Shown here in pieces: positions 15,378 through 24,351 of a stretch of 64,000 nt of DNA. Source of the DNA: a virus. The notes under the pieces were generated by a model. The model was not told the origin of the DNA, searched no databases, and saw only the letters and a program-made list of their open reading frames with translations. Each line of letters starts with the position of its first letter. Within the stretch, counting starts at the first letter, position 1. The DNA lies in IMG/VR virus record IMGVR_UViG_3300024264_002221, positions 18,696-82,695 of that record; one strand, given 5' to 3'. Made by a program: the position numbers and the translations under genes.

Positions 15378-16226
15378 ATGAAAATATTAGTAACAGGTGG
15401 GAATGGATTTATTGGTTCTAACCTAATTGGTAGATTATTGAGTGAGGGACATGAAGTATCTTCAATTGATGATTTATCCACGGGATTAAAGGAATACGAA
15501 ATAGATGGGTGTGATTACCATTACAATGACATTGAACAAATCAATTCGATAGGTGGTAATTTTGACATATGTTATCATTTAGCTGCGTTGTCAAGAATAC
15601 AACCCTCGTTTGATGATCCTACTGAAACATTTAGAGTTAATGCTGGTGGTTGTCAGTATGTTGCTGATTGGGCTAAGGAAAACAATATTAAAGTGGTTTA
15701 TGCGGGTTCCTCCTCAAGATGGTGCAACCCTCAAACATCTCCGTATGCAACTTATAAGAGAACAGGTGAAGATATATTCAAAATGTACAGAACCGCTTAT
15801 GGTTGTGACTTCGAAATCTGTAGATTTTATAACGTGTATGGCCCTAACGAATTGGTGGATGGTACATGGGCTGCAGTGATAGGTATATGGAGACACCAAG
15901 TATCAAAAGGGGAACCTATTACGATAGTTGGTGATGGGGAACAAAGAAGAGATTTCACTCATGTCATTGACATTGTTGACGCACTTTATAAAGTGGGTAC
16001 AGGGAATGAAAAACATGAGGATGCATGGGAATTGGGGACAGGTATGAACTACTCGATAAATCAGGTTTACAATATGTTTACTGAAAGGTTTGGTGATCAT
16101 CCAAAAATTAACATACCTGATCAACCAGGTAACTATAGATCCACTAAAAGAGAGAATGACGATACTTTAAATAAATTAGGTTGGTCACCTAAAGATAGAT
16201 TGGAAGACTATATAAAAACCCTATAA
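15378..16226 (+). CDS. NAD-dependent nucleotide-sugar epimerase/dehydratase (extended SDR)
   Basis: The 282-residue protein has the NAD-binding GGNGFIGSN (7-15), the acidic D31-D32 after the second strand, SSS at 111-113 and the catalytic Y123-x-x-x-K127. RFYNVYGP and GEQRRDFTHV are family landmarks. These are typical of UDP-glucose 4-epimerase/dehydratase enzymes, although it is shorter than the usual 310-340. It probably makes the sugar nucleotide used by neighbouring transferases. Substrate specificity cannot be read from the sequence. It is directly followed by a glycosyltransferase ATG. Confidence 0.9.
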   Translation: MKILVTGGNGFIGSNLIGRLLSEGHEVSSIDDLSTGLKEYEIDGCDYHYNDIEQINSIGGNFDICYHLAALSRIQPSFDDPTETFRVNAGGCQYVADWAKENNIKVVYAGSSSRWCNPQTSPYATYKRTGEDIFKMYRTAYGCDFEICRFYNVYGPNELVDGTWAAVIGIWRHQVSKGEPITIVGDGEQRRDFTHVIDIVDALYKVGTGNEKHEDAWELGTGMNYSINQVYNMFTERFGDHPKINIPDQPGNYRSTKRENDDTLNKLGWSPKDRLEDYIKTL

Positions 16227-16856
16227 ATGAAAATTACTTACGCAATTACTGTCTGTAATGAATTTGAGGAAATAAAACGTTTAGTCGGATTTCTACTTAG
16301 GAATAAAAGACCAAGTGACAACATAGTGGTTTTATATGACCAAAAAAATGGTTCTGATGAAATCGCCGAGTGGTTGGTTAAACACAATAAATTACCCAAC
16401 TTCCAAATGTGGAGGGGTTATTTTGATGGTCATTTTGGTGAGTGGAAGAATAAATTATTAGACTATTGTGAGGGTGATTACATTTTTCAAATTGATGCGG
16501 ACGAAATACCTCATTTAAATTTAATTAATTACCTACCAACAATAATTGATGCGAACCCTAAGAACGAAGTATTTTTAGTTTCAAGAGTGAATACTGTCGA
16601 AGGTTTAACTGACGAACACATTAAGAAATGGAAATGGAATGTCAACTCAAAAGGGTGGGTTAATTTTCCTGACTCTCAAGCAAGAATATGGAAAAGAGAG
16701 AGTAGAATAAGATGGTACGGTAAAGTACATGAGAGGTTAGTAAATTATAATACGTACACTAACTTACCTGAAGATGAATCATTTTCTTTAATACATCATA
16801 AGAATATTGATCGACAAGAGAAACAAAATAACTATTATGATGAACTACAAAGGTGA
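16227..16856 (+). CDS. GT-A glycosyltransferase (GT2-like)
   Basis: The 209-residue enzyme starts with KITYAITVCNEFEEIKRLV, the usual GT2 nucleotide-binding strand-loop, and has DAD at 90-92 (FQIDADEIPH) for metal and nucleotide binding. WYGKVHERLV and SLIHHKNIDRQ are seen in GT2 enzymes that act on LPS or glycan cores. The next gene begins inside its end (20-base overlap). Acceptor unknown. Confidence 0.85.
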   Translation: MKITYAITVCNEFEEIKRLVGFLLRNKRPSDNIVVLYDQKNGSDEIAEWLVKHNKLPNFQMWRGYFDGHFGEWKNKLLDYCEGDYIFQIDADEIPHLNLINYLPTIIDANPKNEVFLVSRVNTVEGLTDEHIKKWKWNVNSKGWVNFPDSQARIWKRESRIRWYGKVHERLVNYNTYTNLPEDESFSLIHHKNIDRQEKQNNYYDELQR

Positions 16857-17439
16857 TTTAATTGTAAGTAGATATAGAGAAGACATAACTTGGTTATCGG
16901 AGTTTTCTGATTATAGAATTTTCTTATATAATAAAGGGGAACCTATCGAAGGTTCAATTAATTTACCTAACGTTGGTCGAGAAGGTAACACGTATCTAAC
17001 CCACATAATAAAAAATTATGATAATTTAGGTGAGTGGGTATTCTTTACTCAAGGGCACCCATTTGATCACGTTAGAAATTACAAAGAGATCTTAAAAGAA
17101 TTTCCAAATACCACCAAATCAATAGTTTTTGAAAAACCTAATCAATTACTATTTTTTAGTGATGGTCCCTTTAAAAGAGTTTTACATTCGAGACCAGACG
17201 GGACTCCCCATCACGGAGGTATGGATATAAATGGTGTTTGGGTAGAACTATTTGAAGATCCACCTCTTGAACTATATCCATTTACCGCCGGTGCAATATT
17301 TGCGGTTAGTAGAGAGACTATTAGAATGAGAAGTGTGGAGTTTTATAAAAGGGCTAATGAATTATGTGTCAATAAAGTATTAGGTCCGTGGATCTTCGAA
17401 CGACTATTCATTTCAATATTCGATAACACCAATAAATAA
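16837..17439 (+). CDS. DUF3431-like protein
   Basis: The blocks LIVSRYREDITWL, FLYNKGEPI, LPNVGREGNTYLTHII (43-58) and FFTQGHPFDH match DUF3431, a family of unknown function often found with glycosyltransferases. I choose ATG 16837, 20 bases inside the previous gene; the longer frame from 16807 would start with ATT. The stop TAA shares its last base with the next ATG (TAATG). A role in glycan transfer is inferred only from context. Confidence 0.8.
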   Translation: MMNYKGDLIVSRYREDITWLSEFSDYRIFLYNKGEPIEGSINLPNVGREGNTYLTHIIKNYDNLGEWVFFTQGHPFDHVRNYKEILKEFPNTTKSIVFEKPNQLLFFSDGPFKRVLHSRPDGTPHHGGMDINGVWVELFEDPPLELYPFTAGAIFAVSRETIRMRSVEFYKRANELCVNKVLGPWIFERLFISIFDNTNK

Positions 17440-18539
17440 TGGATATCTCTTTAGTACTTGCTGTTTTTAATAACTTAGACTATACCAAGAATACATATCA
17501 AAGGGTAAGAGATATATACCCTGACGCTCCTATGGTTATTAGTAGTGGTGGATCTACAGATGGTACGTTAGATTGGTTACAGTCTTTGGATGACGATAAC
17601 CTTTCCTATATACATGATGACGATCAATTAACTTTCTCAGACAATTATAATTCGGCCATCAAGTTAGTTGATACCGATAAGTTGGTTTTGATTCATAATG
17701 ATATGGTGATCGGTAAGAATTTTTTAGAGAATCTATCGGAACTGATTGATGAAAAGTCTCTTATCACGTATACCACTATTGAACCCCCAATTTTTAAAGG
17801 ACATAAAAGACCTGGTAAAGTTATATTAGAATTGGGTAGAGGATTCAACGATTTTAATTATCACTTATTTGACCAATACGTTGACAAAGTTAAGGAAAGA
17901 AAGGACTTAGTTAATGGGGGTACATTTTTTATGTCGGGTTATAAGAAAACGTTTATTGATGTTGGTTTATTTGATGGTTTTACTTTTGATCCTTTTTTCT
18001 GTGAAGATGATGATTTCATTATTAGATCCAAATTAAAAGGTTACTCACTTAAAACAACAGAGTGTGCTGTAGTATATCATTTTGTTTCTAAAACAAGTAG
18101 AGTGTTGCGGTCCGAAGAAAGTAAATTAAGTGAACACAGAAACATACGTAACTTTATACGTAAATGGGGTATCACAATACCGACATTCAACGAACTGTAT
18201 TATTGGGAAGATGAAATTTTTAATTATCCGACGTTTAATATGGGTATTGAATTAAGGAGTGACAAACACTTATATAGGTTGGAACCTTATTTTGATAAAC
18301 TATATTTAGGTGGTACTGCACCCACCGAATATATTGCAAATGAACAACCTAACACTAACTATGATTTAAGATCTAAATTTTTATTATGTGATGTTGTGGA
18401 TGTAATGATCATTGAGACCGAAATAATGAACGAGGAAGATCTTCATGTAATAAACAAAATCCGATTATCAATTCCACACTACGATGTAGGAGAATATCAA
18501 ATCGGAAATTTGAAAATCATAATTAAAAAGAAAGTTTAA
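17439..18539 (+). CDS. GT-A glycosyltransferase (GT2-like)
   Basis: The 366-residue protein begins DISLVLAVFNNLDYTKNTY and has SSGGSTDGT (35-43) and HND at 86-88, the equivalent of DxD. NGGTFFMSGYKKTFIDVGLF and DPFFCEDDDFIIRSKLKGY (about 183-201) form the acceptor region with the ED catalytic motif. The last 100 residues form a separate small domain of unknown type. It is the last gene of the plus-strand sugar operon and ends one base before a convergent gene; I see no terminator between them. Confidence 0.88.
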   Translation: MDISLVLAVFNNLDYTKNTYQRVRDIYPDAPMVISSGGSTDGTLDWLQSLDDDNLSYIHDDDQLTFSDNYNSAIKLVDTDKLVLIHNDMVIGKNFLENLSELIDEKSLITYTTIEPPIFKGHKRPGKVILELGRGFNDFNYHLFDQYVDKVKERKDLVNGGTFFMSGYKKTFIDVGLFDGFTFDPFFCEDDDFIIRSKLKGYSLKTTECAVVYHFVSKTSRVLRSEESKLSEHRNIRNFIRKWGITIPTFNELYYWEDEIFNYPTFNMGIELRSDKHLYRLEPYFDKLYLGGTAPTEYIANEQPNTNYDLRSKFLLCDVVDVMIIETEIMNEEDLHVINKIRLSIPHYDVGEYQIGNLKIIIKKKV

Positions 18540-18540
18540 A

Positions 18541-18984
18541 CTACCCCACTAAATTAAATAAGATATTGTATTGGTCTTTTGTTTTACCCGCATCTTTAAG
18601 GTCGTCCTTAGTGATTACTGGGTGATCCAATTCTATCTCTTTAGTAAGTAACTTATTATATTCATTTAAGAATTCTACATACTTAGGATTTTTAACCGTT
18701 TCAGTTTTCTTCCCTTTCTTTTTTTCGATTGTTGGTGTTATTTGTACACCACCTTCTTCTGTTTTCTCACCAAACTTTTCAATTAGTTCGTTTCTTAGTT
18801 CATCAACTTTACCTCTTTCATCTTTTAATTTCTCAGAGAGTTCTCTAAGTTCATACTTCAATAAGATTGATAGTGGTTGTGCTGCAAAACCTTCATAGAT
18901 TACTTCACCGTTTTGAGGATTAGTATACCCATTTATTTCTGCGTCCAATTGTAGGATTTGATCGATTGTTAACTTTGTTGACAT
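18541..18984 (-). CDS. Coiled-coil hypothetical protein (147 aa)
   Basis: The protein is charged with a long predicted coiled coil from about residue 40 to 115 (for example LRELSEKLKDERGKVDELRN) broken by a Lys-rich loop. It begins STKLTIDQILQLDAEINGY. Its pattern resembles small phage proteins that contact tail or packaging parts, but no family is certain. It is convergent with the glycosyltransferase operon. Confidence 0.6.
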   Translation of the reverse strand: MSTKLTIDQILQLDAEINGYTNPQNGEVIYEGFAAQPLSILLKYELRELSEKLKDERGKVDELRNELIEKFGEKTEEGGVQITPTIEKKKGKKTETVKNPKYVEFLNEYNKLLTKEIELDHPVITKDDLKDAGKTKDQYNILFNLVG

Positions 18985-19008
18985 AATGTTATTTTTTAGA
19001 AATATAGT

Positions 19009-20022
19009 TTATTTAATTGTAAAAGTCAAGTCTAAAGAACTATAGACAATCATAATTATTACCCAAACCGAAATGGATAATAAATATTTTTTAATTGGAG
19101 TACCAAAATACTGTTGTCCAATATATATACATTTATGTGTTGGAGATAAAAGGTAACCTGAATAGCACATGGTAAATAAGAATAGAAAATATTGTATTCC
19201 CATAATGGAGGTCACTAATGAAACTATCCCTGCGTACTTCCCTGATGACCCTAATAGAAAAGAACCTATAAAACATAACGTACCAACTAAGAGTATATTA
19301 TGGTCGGATGTAACCCCACCTAAATTAGTCTTTATTTCATTACCATATAATGAAATAAGATTAGAAACAATAATCACAATACCCACACTTAAAACTAATC
19401 TCCATCTAACGTGTTTTAATAATTTACCCCACGAGTTGGAGTAACTTACTAAGTAAAGGGTGAATCCACAAAATAAAGGTAAATAACGATCCGTTAGACC
19501 CGCCAATACTAATGTTAGTATGAAGGGTAGGAATATTGAATATATGTTCTTATAATTGACCTGATGATGTTTTGGTATTTCAATGTTTCCGTCTTGGAAT
19601 TTGTAAATGTATACACCTATTACAAGTATAGATATTATAAGTAATGGATACACCATACCCATTAATTCACCATACGTAACACCTAAAATGGCCATAGGTA
19701 TTATGACTGTTTTTTCTAATGGTGACCATATGTAATAATGGTGTGTTGATAGGTAGTCAATTATTCCGTAATTTTCTCTCCCTTGTTTATCTTTGGGTGC
19801 AACGGTGTCGAGTATACCCGCTGAAACCGCAACCCTACCAGGTATGGGTAATATCCCACCAAATAAAGATATTAAAAATAAGACGACCTTCTTGGATTTA
19901 ACTGTTTTTAGTATTAAACTAAACACATCTAATAGGTAACCCTTTTCTTTTAAGATTCCCGTTATTACCATTATAAATGAGAGGTAAATTAGGAAGTGTT
20001 GGTTATTCGTTAAAACCTCCAT
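19009..20022 (-). CDS. Polytopic membrane protein, DUF401-like
   Basis: The 337-residue protein is almost entirely hydrophobic, with about nine to ten membrane segments. The block LFGGILPIPGRVAVSAGI (54-70) and the later STHHYYIWSPLEKTVI resemble DUF401, a putative transporter family. Its 5' end overlaps the outer-membrane protein gene by 13 bases, so the two are translationally coupled, which suggests an inner/outer membrane pair. The substrate is unknown. Such transporter-like genes are rare in phages. The C-terminus ends with a hydrophobic helix, LLSISVWVIIMIVYSS. Confidence 0.75.
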   Translation of the reverse strand: MEVLTNNQHFLIYLSFIMVITGILKEKGYLLDVFSLILKTVKSKKVVLFLISLFGGILPIPGRVAVSAGILDTVAPKDKQGRENYGIIDYLSTHHYYIWSPLEKTVIIPMAILGVTYGELMGMVYPLLIISILVIGVYIYKFQDGNIEIPKHHQVNYKNIYSIFLPFILTLVLAGLTDRYLPLFCGFTLYLVSYSNSWGKLLKHVRWRLVLSVGIVIIVSNLISLYGNEIKTNLGGVTSDHNILLVGTLCFIGSFLLGSSGKYAGIVSLVTSIMGIQYFLFLFTMCYSGYLLSPTHKCIYIGQQYFGTPIKKYLLSISVWVIIMIVYSSLDLTFTIK

Positions 20023-20867
20023 CCAAATATAAGGGTATTTCTAAATTTTTTAGCGTCTTGATTTAATCCTGGTAGTATCTCAAAGTTAAGGTAGGAGTTT
20101 CCATTAAACCTATATTGTACAGCGGGTCCAACATACCATTCATTTGAACCATCTACATCATTATGTCTAAACATATTTGAAATTCCTATGGTTAGATCGT
20201 CATTAATTATACTACCGTAAGATGCGGTATATGCGTACTGTCTTTTTTGATCCTCTCTATTAGGTGCCGTATATGCCTCATAAATAAGATTTACACCCCA
20301 TATACCCTTCTTTCCAATCCTATCACCCAAAAGTATTTTAGGTTCAATACCTTGGTACTTTCCATCTAATAATTTATGTTCGAAATATAGTGTTGGGTTA
20401 CCCCATATCTTACCCCACTCCGCCAGTGCGTATCTTATTTCCCATGAGAACCCTCTGAACCCAAACGAGGATTCATAACCACCTGATTTATAGACGGTAT
20501 GAATATATAAATCTAATTCTAATCTTTCGGCTAATCCAAATGCAAACTCATCTCTCATCCTAACCTCTGTAGGATCACCACCTCTTGGTGTTCTCATGTC
20601 AAACCATTTTTCATACATTACAGTACCTTTAGGTACCATTATGTAAGTTCTTGTTGCTGGAAATTTTCTAACAAGAGTCCACGCGGGTTGTTTATTCTCA
20701 CCAACCAACTCAAATTGGGAATATTTTTTAGCTGTGACCACCACTTCATCAAGTGACTTCACTTCTGTACTGTCTTTTTGACCGTTATTTAGAGATCTCG
20801 AAGTGTATTGTGCGAAGACCTGATTGGTAGATAATGTGATTAATAATAATATTAATATTCTGTTCAT
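20010..20867 (-). CDS. Outer-membrane beta-barrel protein with EVVVTA segment
   Basis: Residues 1-19 form a signal peptide (NRILILLLITLSTNQVFA) with likely cleavage before Gln20, a common Bacteroidota pattern. Residues 39-48, LDEVVVTAKK, match the TonB-box-like segment found near the N-terminus of Bacteroidota TonB-dependent receptors. The rest is made of alternating amphipathic strands ending in an aromatic C-terminus (TLIFGWRF), as expected for a barrel of about 10-12 strands. At 285 residues it is far too small for a TonB-dependent receptor with plug. Coupled to the DUF401-like gene. It may change the surface or uptake of the infected cell (inference). Confidence 0.75.
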   Translation of the reverse strand: MNRILILLLITLSTNQVFAQYTSRSLNNGQKDSTEVKSLDEVVVTAKKYSQFELVGENKQPAWTLVRKFPATRTYIMVPKGTVMYEKWFDMRTPRGGDPTEVRMRDEFAFGLAERLELDLYIHTVYKSGGYESSFGFRGFSWEIRYALAEWGKIWGNPTLYFEHKLLDGKYQGIEPKILLGDRIGKKGIWGVNLIYEAYTAPNREDQKRQYAYTASYGSIINDDLTIGISNMFRHNDVDGSNEWYVGPAVQYRFNGNSYLNFEILPGLNQDAKKFRNTLIFGWRF

Positions 20868-20916
20868 TTTTTAAAGTATTTAACGATAATTTAAATAAAT
20901 TTTATATGAAAGTCAA

Positions 20917-21582
20917 CTACTTTTCTAAAAGAAATACCCCAATTCCATTCCAAAAGTCTTTCATATCCTCACCCTTAGTAAAGATTTCTTTTTGGTGTGA
21001 TACAAACAATTTTTCCTCGTCTATGATTCTATAAAGTGCTCCACTATCCCAATTCCAATCGTCCATTATCAGTATTGTCTTGTCTGAGAATTGAGGGATT
21101 AATTTTTTAAGTGTAACATACTGATCGTGAAACTTAGTGTCCCCATCATAGAAAACAATATCTAATTTAGGTAGTTGGGAATAATCAAAGGTTGTATAAT
21201 CTGTTTTGTATATATCCAACCTATCGGGATCCCCAAACCGATTAACATTATCTATGAAGTTTTCCTGTGGTGTTACATCTAACCCTTGTTTTAAGTACGA
21301 TGCCAATTTTTGACTAACACCCATCGGCATTAAGTTAGGTGATGCGAAGTTATCAATACCTATAGCGTGTAGTTTATCATTATTATAAATGGCGGAACAG
21401 AACGTTGCACCTCTAAAAACACCAACCTCTAAATACGTCCCCTCTATTGAACATATGTTGTTGAGTAACGATCTTACTTTGTTACTTGTAATTCCGTGAA
21501 TATTCAATACATCTTGGTTAAGTTTAGATACTTCTCTTTCACCCCACCTAATTGAGTCGTCTATGTGTTTAATTAGATCCAT
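20917..21582 (-). CDS. Class I SAM methyltransferase (TylF/MTase_24-like)
   Basis: The 221-residue protein has the SAM-binding LEVGVFRGATF (51-61), the acidic IGID after the second strand, and LDIVFYDGDT followed by ILIMDDWNWDSG, where the Asp pairs fit metal-dependent small-molecule or sugar O-methyltransferases. Its 5' end overlaps the U32-like gene by 14 bases. Together with the next two genes it forms a tight cassette. The substrate may be a sugar or a peptide-derived product. Confidence 0.82.
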   Translation of the reverse strand: MDLIKHIDDSIRWGEREVSKLNQDVLNIHGITSNKVRSLLNNICSIEGTYLEVGVFRGATFCSAIYNNDKLHAIGIDNFASPNLMPMGVSQKLASYLKQGLDVTPQENFIDNVNRFGDPDRLDIYKTDYTTFDYSQLPKLDIVFYDGDTKFHDQYVTLKKLIPQFSDKTILIMDDWNWDSGALYRIIDEEKLFVSHQKEIFTKGEDMKDFWNGIGVFLLEK

Positions 21583-22609
21583 TAAGTTTTCTTTTTTTAT
21601 GTTCCGACACTATATCACAGTAGTTACAATCCCAACACTGAAATTTACATTTCTTAATTTTCTTTCTCCACCCTCTCAACTCTTCGTATGGTACACCATC
21701 TAAATATGTTTTAGAGGATGACGACAATACCTCTTTACCTTTGGAATATGACTCAATAATTTCCATAGTTTCGTTAAGTCTATCAAAACTATCTCTACCA
21801 TGCATTTTAAAAACGTCAACATGGTTCAGGTATTCATTAAACTCCTCTTTGAATGGAGGAATTGTTGCGGTTTTAAAAAAGAATGCATCAACCTCGTCTT
21901 CCCATTTGTGTTCACAAGTTACTTTAGATATTTCATGGTGAAAGTATGGTAATTCGTTTGGTTTTCTTAAGTTATTGTATGAGTAGTGTTCATCCATAAC
22001 GGGACACCTACCTAAACAACCTTCATTAGTTAGTAATGCAATTTCAATATACCTACCGTGTTTCTGTTGAAACATCAGTTGTGCCCTTCTAATATTTTTC
22101 AATTCTTCCACATCCCTCATTAGTATTCTGTCCACATTAATATAATCAAAACCTTGTTCAGCGGAATACCAAAAATCTTGTGCAGTATTAACCTTCCTAA
22201 GTATGGTATTTTTAATATGCATCTCAGGAAAATGATCCTTTAGACCCATAGCAACCCAATGACCATGAGGAATTGTCATAGACCTTAACCCTTTCTCATA
22301 AAGGGGTTTTAAATTATCAATAAAGAGTTTATAGTTTTCATACTTTGGTGATACGTTAAAGTTATTAAAAGTTGCACTTACTTTTATTCCTAACGATTCT
22401 TGTATCATCATTGCATTTTCAAAAACAGAGTTTCTGTCATTATCATCTATGATTGATCCCATCGCATCTTGAGTAAATGGTGGTATCCTACATGTGAAAT
22501 ATATATCATAAATCCAATCCTTATGTTCCTTTAAAAAAGGGTAGAATACATGTGTGAACGCTTGCTCACTTAACATTGGATTTAACGGTATTGAAAAAAT
22601 CTTACTCAT
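21569..22609 (-). CDS. Peptidase U32-like TIM-barrel protein with Cys clusters
   Basis: The 346-residue protein has a barrel-type layout: DIYFTCRIPPFT, KVSATFNNFNVS, LRSMTIPHG and DYINVDRILMRD. LLTNEGCLGRCP (around 192-203) follows, which resembles the NxGC..C site of the U32 family. More Cys occur in VTCEHKW and in a terminal CKFQCWDCNYC. U32 relatives such as UbiU/UbiV and RlhA bind a 4Fe-4S cluster and hydroxylate rings or bases. It overlaps the radical-SAM gene by 8 bases. It could alternatively be a degenerate radical-SAM-like enzyme; reaction unknown. Confidence 0.6.
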   Translation of the reverse strand: MSKIFSIPLNPMLSEQAFTHVFYPFLKEHKDWIYDIYFTCRIPPFTQDAMGSIIDDNDRNSVFENAMMIQESLGIKVSATFNNFNVSPKYENYKLFIDNLKPLYEKGLRSMTIPHGHWVAMGLKDHFPEMHIKNTILRKVNTAQDFWYSAEQGFDYINVDRILMRDVEELKNIRRAQLMFQQKHGRYIEIALLTNEGCLGRCPVMDEHYSYNNLRKPNELPYFHHEISKVTCEHKWEDEVDAFFFKTATIPPFKEEFNEYLNHVDVFKMHGRDSFDRLNETMEIIESYSKGKEVLSSSSKTYLDGVPYEELRGWRKKIKKCKFQCWDCNYCDIVSEHKKRKLNGSN

Positions 22610-23600
22610 TCTCTAAACATCCCCCACATATTCCATTACATTCTGTCTTGTAAAAAACACAATCTAAACAGTCTTGTGGTATTTTATAATTTTTATGATT
22701 ATCTCTATAAAGGTCGTCGAACTCATCTCTTAGAGTTAATATACTATTTTCTCCCGAAATTTTCAATACATTATCTATCTTAACTTTATCTTGTAAAGGA
22801 TAACAATGAATAGATGAACCATCAGGAAAAATATCTAATGGCATAAACCCACATATCTTATCGTACCCTTTTACTTTAAAAGTGGCGAAGTCGAATGAGT
22901 TTTGTATAATTGATTCTTTTGTTTTACCCTCCCATAAACATGGTGGTACTTGACAATCGGATGTAACCCTTATATTGTTGTACATTCCAAATTTAAGTAT
23001 CTTGGTAACCTCCTTACCCATCTCCTTATTATTAATTAGATAGGTACCTGTTAGATCTAAACCTAACCTTATTGCATTTAGTTTACCATCTAACGCATGG
23101 TACAACCACTTTATGTAATCATACATTTTTCTTTCTTTCCAATCTGACGATAGTGTTAGTGCAATGAATAATCTTGGATTTTCTTCAAAACCCCACGTAT
23201 TGGCATACGCCGTGTAGAGTGATAGATAATTCTTTTTAAATAGATTTAATCTATTCTTTTCATCTAACTCCGCACCATTAGGTAGGACCCATTGAATATG
23301 TCTTATATTAGTGGTTATGTAATCTAATGTTCTCTTACCAAATAATAAGTTACTTACAAGATTAACTTTATAACCTCTAGAGATTATATAATCCATTAGT
23401 CCAATAAAGTTTGAATGTTGTGTCGGTTCACCACCTAAAATGGTAACCTCTTCTCTAGAACCTTTTACGTCAAAGTGGTCAAGTAGTTCACCAACCTTTT
23501 CTATTGACATTTCACCAAGAGTGTGTTTTAGTCTTGCATCTTCTTTTGTAAAACAGAACGAACAACCTTTAGCACATGTACCATTTATTGCTAAATTCAT
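22602..23600 (-). CDS. Radical SAM enzyme with SPASM-like C-terminal Cys cluster
   Basis: Cys9, Cys13 and Cys16 (CAKGCSFC) form the CxxxCxxC cluster motif at the very N-terminus. TILGGEPTQH is the GGE motif and VNLVSNLL the next strand. The C-terminal part has CGFMPLDIFPDG, HCYPL and then CLDCVFYKTECNGICGGC, a SPASM/twitch-like ligand set for a second cluster. Such enzymes often modify peptides or sugars. It is coupled to the U32-like gene (8-base overlap). No precursor peptide is obvious next to it; the adjacent proteins are virion-like. Confidence 0.9.
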   Translation of the reverse strand: MNLAINGTCAKGCSFCFTKEDARLKHTLGEMSIEKVGELLDHFDVKGSREEVTILGGEPTQHSNFIGLMDYIISRGYKVNLVSNLLFGKRTLDYITTNIRHIQWVLPNGAELDEKNRLNLFKKNYLSLYTAYANTWGFEENPRLFIALTLSSDWKERKMYDYIKWLYHALDGKLNAIRLGLDLTGTYLINNKEMGKEVTKILKFGMYNNIRVTSDCQVPPCLWEGKTKESIIQNSFDFATFKVKGYDKICGFMPLDIFPDGSSIHCYPLQDKVKIDNVLKISGENSILTLRDEFDDLYRDNHKNYKIPQDCLDCVFYKTECNGICGGCLENE

Positions 23601-23610
23601 TTAGTTATTT

Positions 23611-24351
23611 TTAGAAATCTATCTTCAGTGTCAGTGGGGTTGTCTCAATTTCCTCATCAATCTTTTGTTGTCTACTCATACCTACACCAAATTTCTCATG
23701 TCTTACTCTGTGACAATCCGCTATAGTGTTACAATTTTTAACTTTTGTTTCTAAAAGTTGTTGTTCAAGAAGTAGTGTTGCTAATTTTGTGTTATATGTT
23801 GTAACATTAGATATAATCTTATCCACCAATACTTGTTTGTCAATACCCCTACCACTTGAAAGTATATCTATCACAGGTGTTGGGTAGTTACTGTTCTCTT
23901 GATATGCGAACGCCTCTCTCTTCTGTTCCTCCCACGTATCTTTCTCTAAATCAGACGTATCAACCATAAGATCTTTATACCTCGTAAAGAATCTATCCGC
24001 AATAACCTTTAGAAGAACCGCCTTATTAAAATCAACACCCAATTGTTTGTCCTCATCTGTAAGTGTGTATTTAACTTTTTCTTCTTCAGTTTCTGAAGAC
24101 TCAGCTAAAACAGGTACCTCATCCATCATTGATGAATTTGTTCTTATACTTACATAACTTTTATATATGTCCGCAAAAATAAAACCTTTTCCAACGTCCT
24201 CAGTTATGACAGACGCATTAAACTTATCCAAATCTAATCTCATGTCATCATATATATCTTCAATACGACCGTAGTAATAATTCATGTAGGATCCAACAAC
24301 TCTGATGTATCCAGGTATTTCACCAGTTATTTTAAAAATAATATGTCTCAT
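23611..24351 (-). CDS. Probable virion-associated protein
   Basis: This is a 246-residue mostly helical protein with an initial beta segment (HIIFKITGEIPGYIRVVGSY) and a C-terminal helical part containing NCNTIADCHRVRHEKFGVG. It has no enzyme motif. It is directly coupled to the gene upstream (stop and start share a base) and lies just downstream of the fibre genes, so a tail or fibre-attachment role is likely. I cannot name it. Confidence 0.6.
   Translation of the reverse strand: MRHIIFKITGEIPGYIRVVGSYMNYYYGRIEDIYDDMRLDLDKFNASVITEDVGKGFIFADIYKSYVSIRTNSSMMDEVPVLAESSETEEEKVKYTLTDEDKQLGVDFNKAVLLKVIADRFFTRYKDLMVDTSDLEKDTWEEQKREAFAYQENSNYPTPVIDILSSGRGIDKQVLVDKIISNVTTYNTKLATLLLEQQLLETKVKNCNTIADCHRVRHEKFGVGMSRQQKIDEEIETTPLTLKIDF

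Noticed and set aside
16807-16836. Longer N-terminus of the DUF3431 gene from an ATT codon
   Set aside because: ATT is an unlikely start, and the ATG at 16837 begins right before the conserved LIVSRYRED block.
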